A DNA stretch of 64,000 nt from Myxococcales bacterium (lineage in GTDB: Bacteria; Myxococcota_A; Polyangia; Polyangiales; Polyangiaceae), in assembly GCA_004193285.1 (NCBI GenBank), contig SECP01000021.1:1-64000 (forward strand), given 5' to 3'. Made by a program: the position numbers and the translations under genes. The notes beneath the pieces were generated by a model. That model worked only from the letters and a program-made list of their open reading frames with translations, was not told the origin of the DNA and searched no databases. Of the stretch, positions 48,407-57,848 are shown piece by piece. Position 1 is the stretch's first letter; every line of letters starts with the position of its first letter.

Positions 48407-51400
48407 GTGACGCGGCGCCGCTGCAAGCTGTCGTCAGACGCTGGTGCGGCGCTGCTCGTGTTGGTCACGCTCGGAGCCTGCCGAGCGAACGAAGGGCGCC
48501 TCGCCGAAAGGCCGCGCCCTTCGCTCGTTTCGGAGGCCTCGGCGCTGCCTGCGTTCATCACGCCTGCGGTATGGCGCTACCACCCGCCGCAGCCCGCGCG
48601 GGTGAATGCAGAGCTGCAGCTAGCCGGTGGCGAGCGCGTCCTGGCTGGGCGTCGCGGTGAGCGCTGGCTCGTCTCCAAGCAGGGGAGTGAAGCGGCGTCC
48701 ATGCTCGCGCCGGAGGAGCTGGTGGGCATCCTTACCGTCCCGGGCGGCTACATCTTCGTCGGTGCGAGCGGCGTGAGCTACGAATCGCGCGGGCCCATCG
48801 CGCCATTTTTTCGCTCCAGCGCGCCGCTCGAGCCGCTGGCCAGCGTGAGCAGCTCGGGCACCTCCATCGTCGGAATCCGCCGTGACCGCGGGCTCCTCCG
48901 CAGCGAGGACGGCGGGGCGACCTGGAAGCCGGCGGGGCCGAACGGGCCTAAATTCGTAAGCGTACTGCTCGGCGCGGGCGGTCGCGGTTTAGCGCTGGCC
49001 GTGCCCGAGTCGTTGTTCGAGACGCGAGATGGCGGCCAGACCTTCGTTCCGGTCCCCGCGCGAAGCGTCGGAGCATTCGGGGTCGAACGGCTGGCGGATG
49101 GTGGCTACGGCGTGGTGTCCGCGCTGGGCACCTTTCGGTACCGCGAGGGCGAGTCGGAGCCACTGGAGCGCGTGAAGGAAGGGGCGCCGAGCGCGCCGCC
49201 CGATTTCAAATCTCCGCGCGGTCCGGACGCGACCGCGCTCAACGAGGGCCGCGCGGCCGTGAGCGGCGGCAACTACTTCGAGCTTGGCCTGCGGGACAAG
49301 GCGGGCGGCTGGCAGCTGATCAGCGGTCGGCTCGGCGGCGCGCTGGTCACTCGCTCGGTGGCGGAGCTTTCGCCATGCCGGGCCGTGCGCCTCGCCGCGT
49401 CCGAGCGAGCGCTCACCGTCGCTTGCTTCCGCGCCGGCGCGGACGCGGTGACGCAGCCCATCGAGCTGTGGACGAGCCAAGACGGCGGGCGGCATTTTCG
49501 CGCCGAATCCGCCCCCCTGGACGGCAGCCTATCCAGCTTTCGCATGGCCCTGGGCTCGGGCGGCGCGCTACTCTTGGCGGGAGTCTGTCCGAGCTACAGC
49601 GCCGGGGCCGGCTGCGCTCCGCAAGGGATCGTGCGCCGAGCGAAGGGAGAGCCGAGCGGCAGCGCCAGCGCTGCTCGGAGCAAGGCGAGCCCCAAGGGCG
49701 TGGGGGAATTTCGCGCTACCGCGACGCCCTCGCTCGCGGACACAGCGCTAGCGCTCGCCTTCTCGCAAGACGGTAAAGTGGCTTATGCGGTCGGGCGCCG
49801 CACCAAGGGCGGCGTGCTCGCCGTCTTCGTATCGCGGGACGGCGGGCGCGCCTTCGAGGCGCAGGAGCTGAGCTTGCCGACCGGTGACGGCTCGGACGGC
49901 GACGAGCGCTGGGAGAGCAGCGCGTCAGGAGTTCGTGTCGACGCGTTGGTGCCCGCCGAGGACGGCAGCGTCGGCCTCGCCGTGTCGCGATACCGTTCGC
50001 GCGTGTGGTTGGTGCTCGACGAAGCCGGCCGAGTCCTCTCGGTAGCTCGTCCTCCGGAGCCGCGCGCGCTCCTCGCGGTGGCCGGGAGTCGCGCCCTCGC
50101 GATCTCCCCGAGCTCCAACGAAGCCTGGGAGTCGCTGGACGGCGGGGCGAGCTTCCAGAGCTTGGGTCGGCTGCCCATCGAGCTGTGCAGCGACGACGCG
50201 ACGTGCGAAGCGCAGGTGGCGTGCACGCCCGGCGGTTGCGCGATCGGCTCGGATATCTCGCGGCTGGGCTGGGGTGGTCCAGCCGAGGACGACTCTTGGG
50301 CGCAGCCCGCGCTCGGTGCGTCGGCCGTAGATTACTCGGTGCCGCGCCTCAAAACGCCGATCAGCTGCACCCTCGACGCCTCGCCGTGGCAAGCGCTGGA
50401 GGGCGCCACGGAGTTCCCGACCGCCTTTCAGGCGTCCATCGGGCGCGCGGCGTGGTTCGCTTCCGGCAGTGACGGCGCGCGTGCATCTGCTTGGGCTTGG
50501 GTCGCGCCGGGCGGGGGTAAGCGCGTGGAGCGCGAGCTGCTCCTCGCGCCGAGCGATCGCGGCAAAGCTTACGCGCTCGCGGTTTCGGATCAGGTCGAGG
50601 GCGTCGCTGCGCTGCGCTACCTGGTGCCGGACGGCTCGGGCAGCACGCACCTCACGTCGGTGGAGGTCGGCTGGGTGAACCTCTTCGAGGGGCGCGCGCG
50701 GCGGGTGAACGTGGGCGACGGCGGCGCCTACGCACCGGGCGACTTCGCCCGAGGCGCGCGCGGCTTTCAAGAGGCGGACCCGGCCCTGCTGAGCATCGCC
50801 GAGGGCGGCCTCTACTTGCGGCTGCACAAGGCCGCTGGCGACAACCAGCCGACGCTGTTCTTCGATTCGCAAAGGACCGAAACGCTGCCCGCGGTGACGT
50901 GGCCGACCGTGGGCGTGCGCGGGACTCACTCGGAGATGGCGCACGTGGACGGAGAGCACGTTCCGCTGCTCTTGGTAGGCCGCGGGAGCGGGGTCGTGCG
51001 GGCGCGCTTCCAGGGGGCCACCCAGGAGCTGGAGGCGTTCGCCAACGGCGCCCTGGATCCGGCACGGTTCGGGCTCACTCAAAGCTCGAACATCGCGTAC
51101 GCGGGCGCTCGGGCCGGCCAGGTCATCGAAACGTTCGACAGCGCTTCGGCCCACGCGGAGGCGAAGCTGTTCACGTTTCGAGCGCGCGGCGCGGTCCTGA
51201 ATCCTCCGATCGACGTGCCGACGCAGCTTTCACTGCCGGAAAAGGTCGAGCGTTGCTCCGCCGCCACGGAGGCCAGCACGCCGCGCGTCGTCGCCGCTCC
51301 CTATCCCGGCACTCGCCACCCCGTGATCGTGAGCGACGGCAGCGACGCACCGCAAGCGTTCCTCACCCAGTACGCGGTGCTGCACGGCACGCCGGTGTCC

Positions 51401-51637
51401 CCCTGCGTGTCCAGCTTCGACGGCGAGCCCATCGCGGTGGACGGCGGCACCGCGCCGGCCACTCGCGTGCTCCTTCCGATGACGGACTTGTCCCACGCTT
51501 ACCTCTTCCGCGCGAACGTGCAGGGGCAAGAGGCGCGCCTCGAGTACCACGCCCTCAGCTGCAAGCTCGATCCGAGCGCGGAGATCCCGCAAGAGCTCTA
51601 CCGAGCGCCCGGCGCGCTCGTGCCGCGCGTTCGCTAA
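48407..51637 (+). CDS. Large lipoprotein with BNR/Asp-box repeats
   Basis: An exported protein of 1076 aa. The N-terminal signal ends in LVTLGAC (Cys 25). Multiple Asp-box-like motifs are visible: RSEDGGATWKP, ETRDGGQTFVP, TSQDGGRHFRA, VSRDGGRAFEA and ESLDGGASFQS, each in a hairpin of beta-propellers of the sialidase/sortilin type. There is no FRIP or catalytic set of a sialidase, so it is probably a binding scaffold. The Ala/Gly/Ser richness is normal for this genome. It starts with GTG one base after trxA, an odd partner. Confidence 0.85.
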   Translation: MTRRRCKLSSDAGAALLVLVTLGACRANEGRLAERPRPSLVSEASALPAFITPAVWRYHPPQPARVNAELQLAGGERVLAGRRGERWLVSKQGSEAASMLAPEELVGILTVPGGYIFVGASGVSYESRGPIAPFFRSSAPLEPLASVSSSGTSIVGIRRDRGLLRSEDGGATWKPAGPNGPKFVSVLLGAGGRGLALAVPESLFETRDGGQTFVPVPARSVGAFGVERLADGGYGVVSALGTFRYREGESEPLERVKEGAPSAPPDFKSPRGPDATALNEGRAAVSGGNYFELGLRDKAGGWQLISGRLGGALVTRSVAELSPCRAVRLAASERALTVACFRAGADAVTQPIELWTSQDGGRHFRAESAPLDGSLSSFRMALGSGGALLLAGVCPSYSAGAGCAPQGIVRRAKGEPSGSASAARSKASPKGVGEFRATATPSLADTALALAFSQDGKVAYAVGRRTKGGVLAVFVSRDGGRAFEAQELSLPTGDGSDGDERWESSASGVRVDALVPAEDGSVGLAVSRYRSRVWLVLDEAGRVLSVARPPEPRALLAVAGSRALAISPSSNEAWESLDGGASFQSLGRLPIELCSDDATCEAQVACTPGGCAIGSDISRLGWGGPAEDDSWAQPALGASAVDYSVPRLKTPISCTLDASPWQALEGATEFPTAFQASIGRAAWFASGSDGARASAWAWVAPGGGKRVERELLLAPSDRGKAYALAVSDQVEGVAALRYLVPDGSGSTHLTSVEVGWVNLFEGRARRVNVGDGGAYAPGDFARGARGFQEADPALLSIAEGGLYLRLHKAAGDNQPTLFFDSQRTETLPAVTWPTVGVRGTHSEMAHVDGEHVPLLLVGRGSGVVRARFQGATQELEAFANGALDPARFGLTQSSNIAYAGARAGQVIETFDSASAHAEAKLFTFRARGAVLNPPIDVPTQLSLPEKVERCSAATEASTPRVVAAPYPGTRHPVIVSDGSDAPQAFLTQYAVLHGTPVSPCVSSFDGEPIAVDGGTAPATRVLLPMTDLSHAYLFRANVQGQEARLEYHALSCKLDPSAEIPQELYRAPGALVPRVR

Positions 51638-52413
51638 ACGGACGAGCCGGGTTCGCAGGGGCGCGGCGCCTGGCGTCCCCACCCGGAAGCCACCGGGCGC
51701 GGCGTTCGGAGCGCGCGCCTGACCAGCAGCTTGAGGATCAGCAGCGCATGCCACGGGCGCACGCCGCTTCGCTCGTCGGCGTAGATAGGACGCACGGTCA
51801 CGTCCGTGACGCGCAAGCCGTGCTGAGCCGCCAGCAGCAGCAGGTCGTTCGGGTAGCCGAAACCGGGCCACAGCTCCTCGAGCGGAAGCAAGGCGGCTCC
51901 ACGCCGGCCGAGCCCCGTAAAGCCGCACTGGCAATCGTCGACGGACAAGCCGCTCGCCAAGCGGGTGGCCACGGACAGCACCTTGCCCGCCAACCGGCGC
52001 GGCCAGGGCATCCGCCGACGCTCCGGCGAGCGAAAGCGATTGCCCTTCACGTAATCGGCGCGACCCGCGAGCACCGGCTCGAGCACGGCCGGCAAGTCGT
52101 TCGGGCACATCTGCGCGTCGCCGGCCATCACCGCGACCACGTCCGCGTGCTCGGCAAATGCGGCGCGGTAGCCGGTGACGATCGCAGCGCCGACGCCGCG
52201 GTTGGTCTCGTGGCGGATCACCCGCAGCCGTGAGTCCTGGATGCGCTTGGCGACGTGGCTCGTGTCGTCCGGGCTGCCGTCGTCCACCACGTAGATGGCG
52301 TCGACGAACGCGGGCATGGTCGACAGAGTTTGCCCGAGCAGCCGCTCTTCGCAGTACGCGGGGACGACGACGGCGACGCGCTGCTGCTGAAGCACTGGAC
52401 GCCCGAGTAACAT
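51634..52413 (-). CDS. Family 2 glycosyltransferase (DPM-like)
   Basis: A 259 aa GT-A glycosyltransferase. The nucleotide-sugar site is VVVPAYCEERLLGQTL, followed by VVDDGSPDDTS and HETNRGVGAAIVTGYRAA. The DxD-like motif is VMAGDAQMCPNDLP, followed by DYVKGNRF, as in dolichyl-phosphate mannosyltransferase-like enzymes. C-terminal hydrophobic helices are weak (HALLILKLLVRRAL). I chose ATG 52413; the frame also extends to 52479. The end overlaps the end of the BNR gene by four bases. The acceptor is unknown; polyprenyl-phosphate is likely by family. Confidence 0.88.
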   Translation of the reverse strand: MLLGRPVLQQQRVAVVVPAYCEERLLGQTLSTMPAFVDAIYVVDDGSPDDTSHVAKRIQDSRLRVIRHETNRGVGAAIVTGYRAAFAEHADVVAVMAGDAQMCPNDLPAVLEPVLAGRADYVKGNRFRSPERRRMPWPRRLAGKVLSVATRLASGLSVDDCQCGFTGLGRRGAALLPLEELWPGFGYPNDLLLLAAQHGLRVTDVTVRPIYADERSGVRPWHALLILKLLVRRALRTPRPVASGWGRQAPRPCEPGSSV

Positions 52414-52513
52414 CGAAACGCCGCGTTTTGAAGCCCACTTTGGGGAGCGCCGCGCAGAAAATCCGGTGTCGGCGCACAAGCCCCGGGCAATTCATGCTAC
52501 GCGGGCAGCGGCC

Positions 52514-53164
52514 GTGAACGACGCCGCCTCGTCAGCCCCCGCCGTGAAATGGCCCATTCGCCGGCTGGTCCTGATCGCGCTCGCGGCAATCCTGGCCGCT
52601 ATTTCGGCGCGAATCGTCTACGCATACTTGTCGTTTCCGAGCGACCGCACGCCCGAGGGCGCGTACCTCCGGGTCGTCATCGCGGTCAACCGCGGGCGCC
52701 CCGAGGACTTCTTCGCGTACACGGAGACTCGAGCGCAGCATGCCGCCTACACCATTCGAGATTTTCGAAAGCAAGCTCGCGAGCGGGTGCTGGCCTCCTA
52801 CCCGGAGCCGGAGCGGAGCCGTCTGGCGGCCCAGTACGCCGCCGAAGCGAACGCGCCCGACGGGGCGGACGTCTTCGCGCTCTACGCCAAGCGCCACGGC
52901 TGGATCACCCGGCTGCGCCGCGACATGTCCGGGATCAAGAAGGTGGAGGTGTCGGGCGACCGCGCTACGGTGGAGACCGCTCACGGCACCCGCTACCCGT
53001 TTCGTCGCCGCGACAACGGCATCTGGGGCATGACCCAGTTCACGCCGATCTTGGACGCCGAAGCCGAGCGTGCGGCCCGCGATTTCTCGGTGATAGAGCG
53101 GGCCGCTGCGGACTACGCGCGGGCGCCAGCCGCGCCGGCCCCGAGCGTTTCTGCCTCACCCTGA
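52514..53164 (+). CDS. Membrane-anchored protein, unknown function
   Basis: A 216 aa protein with a single N-terminal helix (RLVLIALAAILAAISARIVYAYL) and an extracytoplasmic globular part. That part begins TPEGAYLRVVIAVNRGRPEDFFAY and later includes ERVLASYPEPERSR, KKVEVSGDRATVETAHGTRYPFRRRDNGIWGMTQF. The last segment is like DUF4878-type lipid-free domains, with a strand-turn-strand, but this is a loose impression. I prefer GTG 52514 over GTG 52466. It ends overlapping the rhodanese gene by nine bases. Confidence 0.7.
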   Translation: MNDAASSAPAVKWPIRRLVLIALAAILAAISARIVYAYLSFPSDRTPEGAYLRVVIAVNRGRPEDFFAYTETRAQHAAYTIRDFRKQARERVLASYPEPERSRLAAQYAAEANAPDGADVFALYAKRHGWITRLRRDMSGIKKVEVSGDRATVETAHGTRYPFRRRDNGIWGMTQFTPILDAEAERAARDFSVIERAAADYARAPAAPAPSVSASP

Positions 53165-53593
53165 GCGAGGCTGCCGCTGCTTCACGTCCGCATAGGCTTG
53201 GCCGGGGGGCTTGCCGTGTTCGACCGGGAGGCCGCGCTTGCTCCAGCCGGGTACGACCTGCCCGAACGCGTCCCGCGCGCCGTCCCAGCCCGCGCTCATA
53301 TCGCTGAGCTCGCTGAAGCCGGCCGCGCTCAGCTGGTCCACGGCCTTTTTCGAGCGGCCGCCAGCCTTGCAGCCGACGACCAACTTTTCCGCGCTGCCGA
53401 AGGCCTGCTGCATGACGGACAAGAATTCCGGGTTTGCGACCAGGCCGGTCGGGCCCTGGTTCAGGAGAGGGACGTTGAGCGCGCCAGGCACGTGCCCGGC
53501 TTCGAACTCCGGTTCGCTGCGCACGTCCACGTAAACATAGCCTTCCGCGAGGAGCGCGGCTGCTTCTTCGGGGGAAACGCTTTTGGCTGCCAC
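53156..53593 (-). CDS. Rhodanese-domain sulphurtransferase
   Basis: A 145 aa single-domain rhodanese. The fold signature is YVYVDVRSEPEFEAGHVPGALNVP, and the active-site loop is CKAGGRS with persulphide Cys 75. WDGARDAFGQVVPGW is a typical C-terminal end. It starts with GTG. No signal peptide, so it is cytoplasmic. Its sulphur donor and acceptor are not evident. Confidence 0.93.
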   Translation of the reverse strand: MAAKSVSPEEAAALLAEGYVYVDVRSEPEFEAGHVPGALNVPLLNQGPTGLVANPEFLSVMQQAFGSAEKLVVGCKAGGRSKKAVDQLSAAGFSELSDMSAGWDGARDAFGQVVPGWSKRGLPVEHGKPPGQAYADVKQRQPRSG

Positions 53594-53679
53594 CGGTAAG
53601 CCGTAACACCAGCGCCCGCTGTCTGCAAAGAGGTGCTAAAACCGAAAATCTGGTTCTGTCTTCCGAGCTGCGTTCTGCT

Positions 53680-55332
53680 TTGACCACCAGCCACGACAAT
53701 TCAGTGCGACTCATTCCCCTCGGCGGCCTCGGGGAGATCGGTATGAACTGCCTGGTGGTGGAGGACCACGGGCGCCTCATGATCGTCGATTGCGGCGCCG
53801 CCTTCCCGGAGGATGATTTGGGGGTGGACGTGATCCACCCGGACTTCGACTACGTGATCCGCAACCGGGACCGGCTGGACGGCGTGTTCCTGACTCACGG
53901 GCACGAAGATCACATCGGCGCGCTCCCTTACTTGCTGAGCGAGCTGGAGACGCCGGTGTGGGGGCCTCCCCACGCCCTGGGCATGGCCCGGAAGCGCTTG
54001 CTGGAGCACGGCTTCGGTCCTAACGAGCTGGATTTTCGAACCGCGACGCCCGGCAACCGCTACGCAGTGGGTCCCTTCGAGGTGGAGCCGGTGCGCGTAG
54101 CGCACTCCATCGTGGAAGCGAGCGCGCTGGCAATCCGAACTTCCGCCGGCATCGTCTTCCACAGCGGGGACTTCAACTTCGATCCAGATCCGCCTGACGG
54201 CGAGCCGACGGACGAAGCGCGCATCCGCGAGCTCGGCGACGAGGGCATCGGCATCTTGCTGAGCGACAGCACGAACATCGACGTACCGGAGCGCGCGGGC
54301 TCGGAGCGCAGTGTCGGGAGCGTGCTGGAGCGTCTGATCGAGGCCGCGCCGGCGCGCGTCGTGGTCGCCCTCTTTGCCAGCAACATTCAGCGGCTCATGC
54401 TGCTGGGTGAAATCGCGCGGCGCACCGGTCGCAAACTTTGCCTGCTGGGCCGTAGCTTGGACGCGCAGTCGACGATCGCGCGGGAGATCGGCCGACTCAG
54501 CTGGCTGAGCGATCTCCTCGTCTCCGCAGACGAGCTGCGGGAGATGGACCGCAAGCGCGTGTTGATTTTGGCTGGCGGCACCCAAGCCGAGCGGCTTTCC
54601 GCCATGCGCCGCCTCGCGGACGGCGTGCATCCGCTACTGGAGCTCGTGCCTGGGGACACCGTCATTCTGTCGAGCCGGGTGATCCCTGGCAATGACCGCC
54701 CCGTGATCGCCATGATGAACGCGCTCTACCGGCGTGGGCTCACGGTGCACACGCGCATCAACGAGCCGGGGGTGCATACGAGCGGTCATGCAGGGCGCTC
54801 CGAGCAGCGGCGAATGTTGGAGCTCACGCGTCCGCGTTGCTTCATGCCCGTCCACGGCACGCTGCACCACCTTTTGCGTCACGCGGAGCTAGCGCGCTCG
54901 GTCGGTGTGAAGGAAACGATCGTAGTGGAGAACGGCGCCGCGGTCGGGTTCGATGGCGAGCGCGCGGTTCAGGTGGACGCAGTGCGCAGCGGGCGCGTCG
55001 CGGTGGCGATCGGCGGGGAGGTGCTTTCTCAAGAAAACCTGCATCGCCGCCAGGAGCTCGGTCGCATGGGCATCGTCACCGTCGCCCTCGCGCTGGACGG
55101 TCGCAAGCTCCTCGGTCCCCCGGTCGTGGCGACGCGAGGGATCCCGAACGTGGACGGCGAGGAGCCTGCGCAGCGCAGCCTCGCGCTGGAGGCGGCGCGC
55201 GCAGTGGAGCAGTTCCGAGAGGGCCGCGGCCTGGAGCTACCCGAGCACGTGCGCCGCACCGTGCGTCGCAAAGTCGAGGACTTGTCCGGCACCCGGCCGG
55301 TGGTCGAAGTGTCGGTCGTGCGCGCGGACTGA
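53680..55332 (+). CDS. rnj: Ribonuclease J
   Basis: A metallo-beta-lactamase/beta-CASP ribonuclease of 550 aa with 5'-3' exo- and endonuclease activity in mRNA decay and rRNA maturation. The metal motif is HGHEDH (73-78), with FHSGDFNFD as motif 3 and LLSDSTN as motif 4; ASNIQR and SGHAGRSEQRRM are beta-CASP motifs and PVHGTLHHL is the later His motif. A C-terminal domain follows (about 450-550). TTG 53680 is the likely start, with GTG 53704 an alternative. Confidence 0.95.
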   Translation: MTTSHDNSVRLIPLGGLGEIGMNCLVVEDHGRLMIVDCGAAFPEDDLGVDVIHPDFDYVIRNRDRLDGVFLTHGHEDHIGALPYLLSELETPVWGPPHALGMARKRLLEHGFGPNELDFRTATPGNRYAVGPFEVEPVRVAHSIVEASALAIRTSAGIVFHSGDFNFDPDPPDGEPTDEARIRELGDEGIGILLSDSTNIDVPERAGSERSVGSVLERLIEAAPARVVVALFASNIQRLMLLGEIARRTGRKLCLLGRSLDAQSTIAREIGRLSWLSDLLVSADELREMDRKRVLILAGGTQAERLSAMRRLADGVHPLLELVPGDTVILSSRVIPGNDRPVIAMMNALYRRGLTVHTRINEPGVHTSGHAGRSEQRRMLELTRPRCFMPVHGTLHHLLRHAELARSVGVKETIVVENGAAVGFDGERAVQVDAVRSGRVAVAIGGEVLSQENLHRRQELGRMGIVTVALALDGRKLLGPPVVATRGIPNVDGEEPAQRSLALEAARAVEQFREGRGLELPEHVRRTVRRKVEDLSGTRPVVEVSVVRAD

Positions 55333-55343
55333 TTGCGCGCGGG

Positions 55344-56036
55344 TCAGAGCTCGATGGCGCTCGAGCCGAGGTCTTTCTCGCACGTGACGCACTTCTTCGG
55401 CACCGCGTCCTTCAGGTACACCTGAGCGCAGTTGGGGCAGATGCGGGCGTCGCGCTCGAAGGCGATCGGCTTGTTGGTCGCCGCGCAGTGCTTGCCTGCA
55501 ACCTGAACTCCCTCGAGCGGCACGAGCTCTCCGTCCAGATCCTTCGGCTCCGGTAGGGCCGCGAGCTCGGTGCGTTTGACGTTCATGACGTCCGGCACGC
55601 GTCGCGTGCCCTCGGCCAGGATCCAGGCGACCGCTTTGGGGTGGGCCGCGATGGGAATGCTGAACGTGGCGCCCTTGCCCTTCGCGAGCAGCTGCTTGCC
55701 GCTCACCTCGACCCGCTCCAAGTCGCACCACGCGAGGCGCGTGAGCTCCGTGCCGCGTTCGAGCGCGATGCCAGCGTCGCCGACTCGCACCGGCACCGCG
55801 CCGGCGTCCCCGAACCAGAGGGAAGCGCCGAGCGCGATCGCTCCGCCGCCGAACAGGAACGGCGCGTAGGAGTGGGGGACCTCGCTGATCCACTGCCCCC
55901 AAACTCCAGCGCCAGCTGCGAGCGCGCCGAGCATACCGACGCCCACGACGGCACCGGACGCGTAAGTCTGCTCCGGACTGAAACGGCGCTCTTTGCGCTC
56001 GCGCTTCGCCTTCTTCTTTTTCTTGGTCTCGACCAT
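55344..56036 (-). CDS. Membrane protein with C-terminal zinc ribbon
   Basis: A 230 aa protein. A Lys/Arg-rich N-terminus (KKKKKAKRERKERR) precedes two hydrophobic helices (about 28-47 and 58-75). A PH-like strand region (LTRLAWCDLERVEVSGKQLLA, then GATFSIPIAAHPKAVAWIL) is followed by a zinc ribbon, CPNC and CVTC, near residues 200-222. I do not recognise the family. It converges on the RNase J gene with an 11-base gap. Confidence 0.75.
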   Translation of the reverse strand: MVETKKKKKAKRERKERRFSPEQTYASGAVVGVGMLGALAAGAGVWGQWISEVPHSYAPFLFGGGAIALGASLWFGDAGAVPVRVGDAGIALERGTELTRLAWCDLERVEVSGKQLLAKGKGATFSIPIAAHPKAVAWILAEGTRRVPDVMNVKRTELAALPEPKDLDGELVPLEGVQVAGKHCAATNKPIAFERDARICPNCAQVYLKDAVPKKCVTCEKDLGSSAIEL

Positions 56037-56130
56037 TTGCGGCGGCGCAGCCTAAATCAACCGGGCCCGAGCTGGCAAACCGTCTCGAGGCTGGGCGGCG
56101 CGGCCCCAAACGTGAGACTCTGTCACCGCG

Positions 56131-57465
56131 ATGGCGCGCGCTCGGGGCCGATTCTTGCTGTTTCTGACCCCCGTTTCGGCCGTAGCGGTGGTGCTCCTGG
56201 GCGTGGTTTCCGGCGGTGTTCGGCCGTATCGCAGCGCGCGGGTGTATTCCGGCCCCACCGAGGGAATAACCAACCTCAGTCTGCGTGTTGAGCTGGGCGA
56301 TCGTGACCGCGTGGTCGAAGTGCCCGCCGCGTCCGTACCCTTCGTCGTCACCGCGCTGGATGGCGGCCAGCCCGTCGCGAGCGCGCGGGGGCGGTCGGAC
56401 TCTAGCGGCAGCGCCGAGGTCAGCCTGCGGCTGCCACGCGCTCGCAACTCTGCGCTGGAGTTGTGGGTCGAGCCGGTGGGGCACGACCTCCCCGCACTCG
56501 CGCGAGGTCTCGTGCTCGGTAGCGGCGCTGCGTTTCGTCGAGGCGCTACCCGGCGCGGCGGCTTCCAGCGAGGGCGCTCTACGGGCGACATCGAGCTCGC
56601 GGTCGCGCCAGCTCACGGCGTGCTCATCACCGCGCAAGGAGCGCTGGAGGACGAGCTGGTCATTCGCGCGCGCCGCGGCGATGCGCCGGTGGCTGCGGCG
56701 CCGGTCACGGCCAAGCTGGAAGGCGCGGAGCCGGCCGAAGCCCACGTCGTTACGGACGCGCGTGGGCTCGCAAGGCTGCGGCTCCGTCCGAGCGAACCGG
56801 TGGTGCGCGTCGCGCTGTCGGTGTCTGCGGAGGGAGCCGTGGGGACCCTCGCGTCGCGAATCGAGGTCGTTCAGGGCGCGATCCGAGCGCTGAAGCAAGG
56901 GGACCGATTGCGGCTCGAGAGCAGCGGCGCCGCGACCACCGCCCACCTCGGTTTCTTCGACGAGAATCAGCGCTATGGCGGCGCTCGCGCCGAGCTCACG
57001 ACCTCGCCGGACGGGCGCCTCGTGGGCGAGCTACCCTGGCCTCCGGGGCTGGTTGCAGCGCCGCTGTGGGTCGTTGCGTCCAGTCAGCCAGACCTCGCGA
57101 GCCCTTCGGCCGTGGGCTGGCCGGCAGTCGGTTTCGCAGAGCCGGACCCGCAGACGTTCGACGCGAGAGAGCTCCTCCTGCTGGACGGTGCTCCTGCCGC
57201 TCGTACGCGGGAAGAGCGACGCGCGCAGCGCATCCGCTGGGTCACCGCCGCCTACGCGGCCGTGGCGCTGCTCGCTACGTTGGTGCTGTTCGTACGCCGG
57301 GTGCGCGAAGCAGACGCGCGCATCGAGGAGCACCTGGCGGAGGCAGGGGTGGACGACGCGGCCCACGCCATCGCCCCGGTCCGCAAGGCCCGCGCCGTGC
57401 TCGCCGCGGCCTGCATCGGGCTCGGTTTCGTGGTGCTCTGCGTGTTCGCGTTGCTCAAGGATTGA
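56131..57465 (+). CDS. Membrane-anchored protein with Ig-like domains, unknown function
   Basis: A 444 aa protein with an N-terminal helix (LLFLTPVSAVAVVLLGVVSG). Beta-rich repeats follow: SVPFVVTALDGGQPVASARGRSD and ARRGDAPVAAAPVTAKLEGAEP. These look like bacterial Ig-like or carboxypeptidase-regulatory modules. Near the C-terminus are two helices (about 372-392 and 419-442) separated by an acidic loop. The whole would sit mostly outside the inner membrane. Function unknown. Confidence 0.7.
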   Translation: MARARGRFLLFLTPVSAVAVVLLGVVSGGVRPYRSARVYSGPTEGITNLSLRVELGDRDRVVEVPAASVPFVVTALDGGQPVASARGRSDSSGSAEVSLRLPRARNSALELWVEPVGHDLPALARGLVLGSGAAFRRGATRRGGFQRGRSTGDIELAVAPAHGVLITAQGALEDELVIRARRGDAPVAAAPVTAKLEGAEPAEAHVVTDARGLARLRLRPSEPVVRVALSVSAEGAVGTLASRIEVVQGAIRALKQGDRLRLESSGAATTAHLGFFDENQRYGGARAELTTSPDGRLVGELPWPPGLVAAPLWVVASSQPDLASPSAVGWPAVGFAEPDPQTFDARELLLLDGAPAARTREERRAQRIRWVTAAYAAVALLATLVLFVRRVREADARIEEHLAEAGVDDAAHAIAPVRKARAVLAAACIGLGFVVLCVFALLKD

Positions 57466-57472
57466 CCGCCGC

Positions 57473-57760
57473 TCAGTTCGCGGCGCGCAGCCAGTTCACG
57501 TCCGCGCGGGGCCGCGCGGGACGGAGACCAGGCCGTAGTCCGGAATCCGCGCCAGGCACCAGGCAGCGCTGGCCGAGCAGCGCAGCGAATCGAGCCCGGA
57601 GGGGCCCCGGAAAGTTCGCCAGGCACGCCTGAGCAAAGCCGGGATCGCGCTCGGCGCGGGCGAGCAACCTCGCCACCTTGGGACCGTACGTCCGCTCACA
57701 ACCACCGCAAACCGGGGTCGGGTCAACGCAGGCTTGCCCACACAGGTGACACGCTGTCAT
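57473..57760 (-). CDS. Small zinc-ribbon protein
   Basis: A 95 aa protein. Its N-terminus is MTACHLCGQACVDPTPVCGGCERTY in pattern: two CxxC pairs 11 residues apart, i.e. a zinc ribbon. The rest is Ala/Arg-rich with two further Cys. ATG 57760 has GGGAGGAGA three bases upstream, a strong site, which is the best evidence for this short gene. No function can be assigned. Confidence 0.65.
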   Translation of the reverse strand: MTACHLCGQACVDPTPVCGGCERTYGPKVARLLARAERDPGFAQACLANFPGPLRARFAALLGQRCLVPGADSGLRPGLRPARPRADVNWLRAAN

Positions 57761-57763
57761 CGC

Positions 57764-57772
57764 TCTCCTCCC
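57764..57772 (-). promoter_or_regulatory. Ribosome binding site of the small zinc-ribbon gene
   Basis: GGGAGGAGA on the minus strand, three bases before ATG 57760, nearly perfect Shine-Dalgarno. It selects this start over the longer frame. Confidence 0.7.
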
Positions 57773-57848
57773 GGCCAAATAACCGGTCCAGCCGCGGCCG
57801 CCAACTTTTCGGGAGATCGCCCGGGGGGGCGGTGCGTAGCAAGAGACC

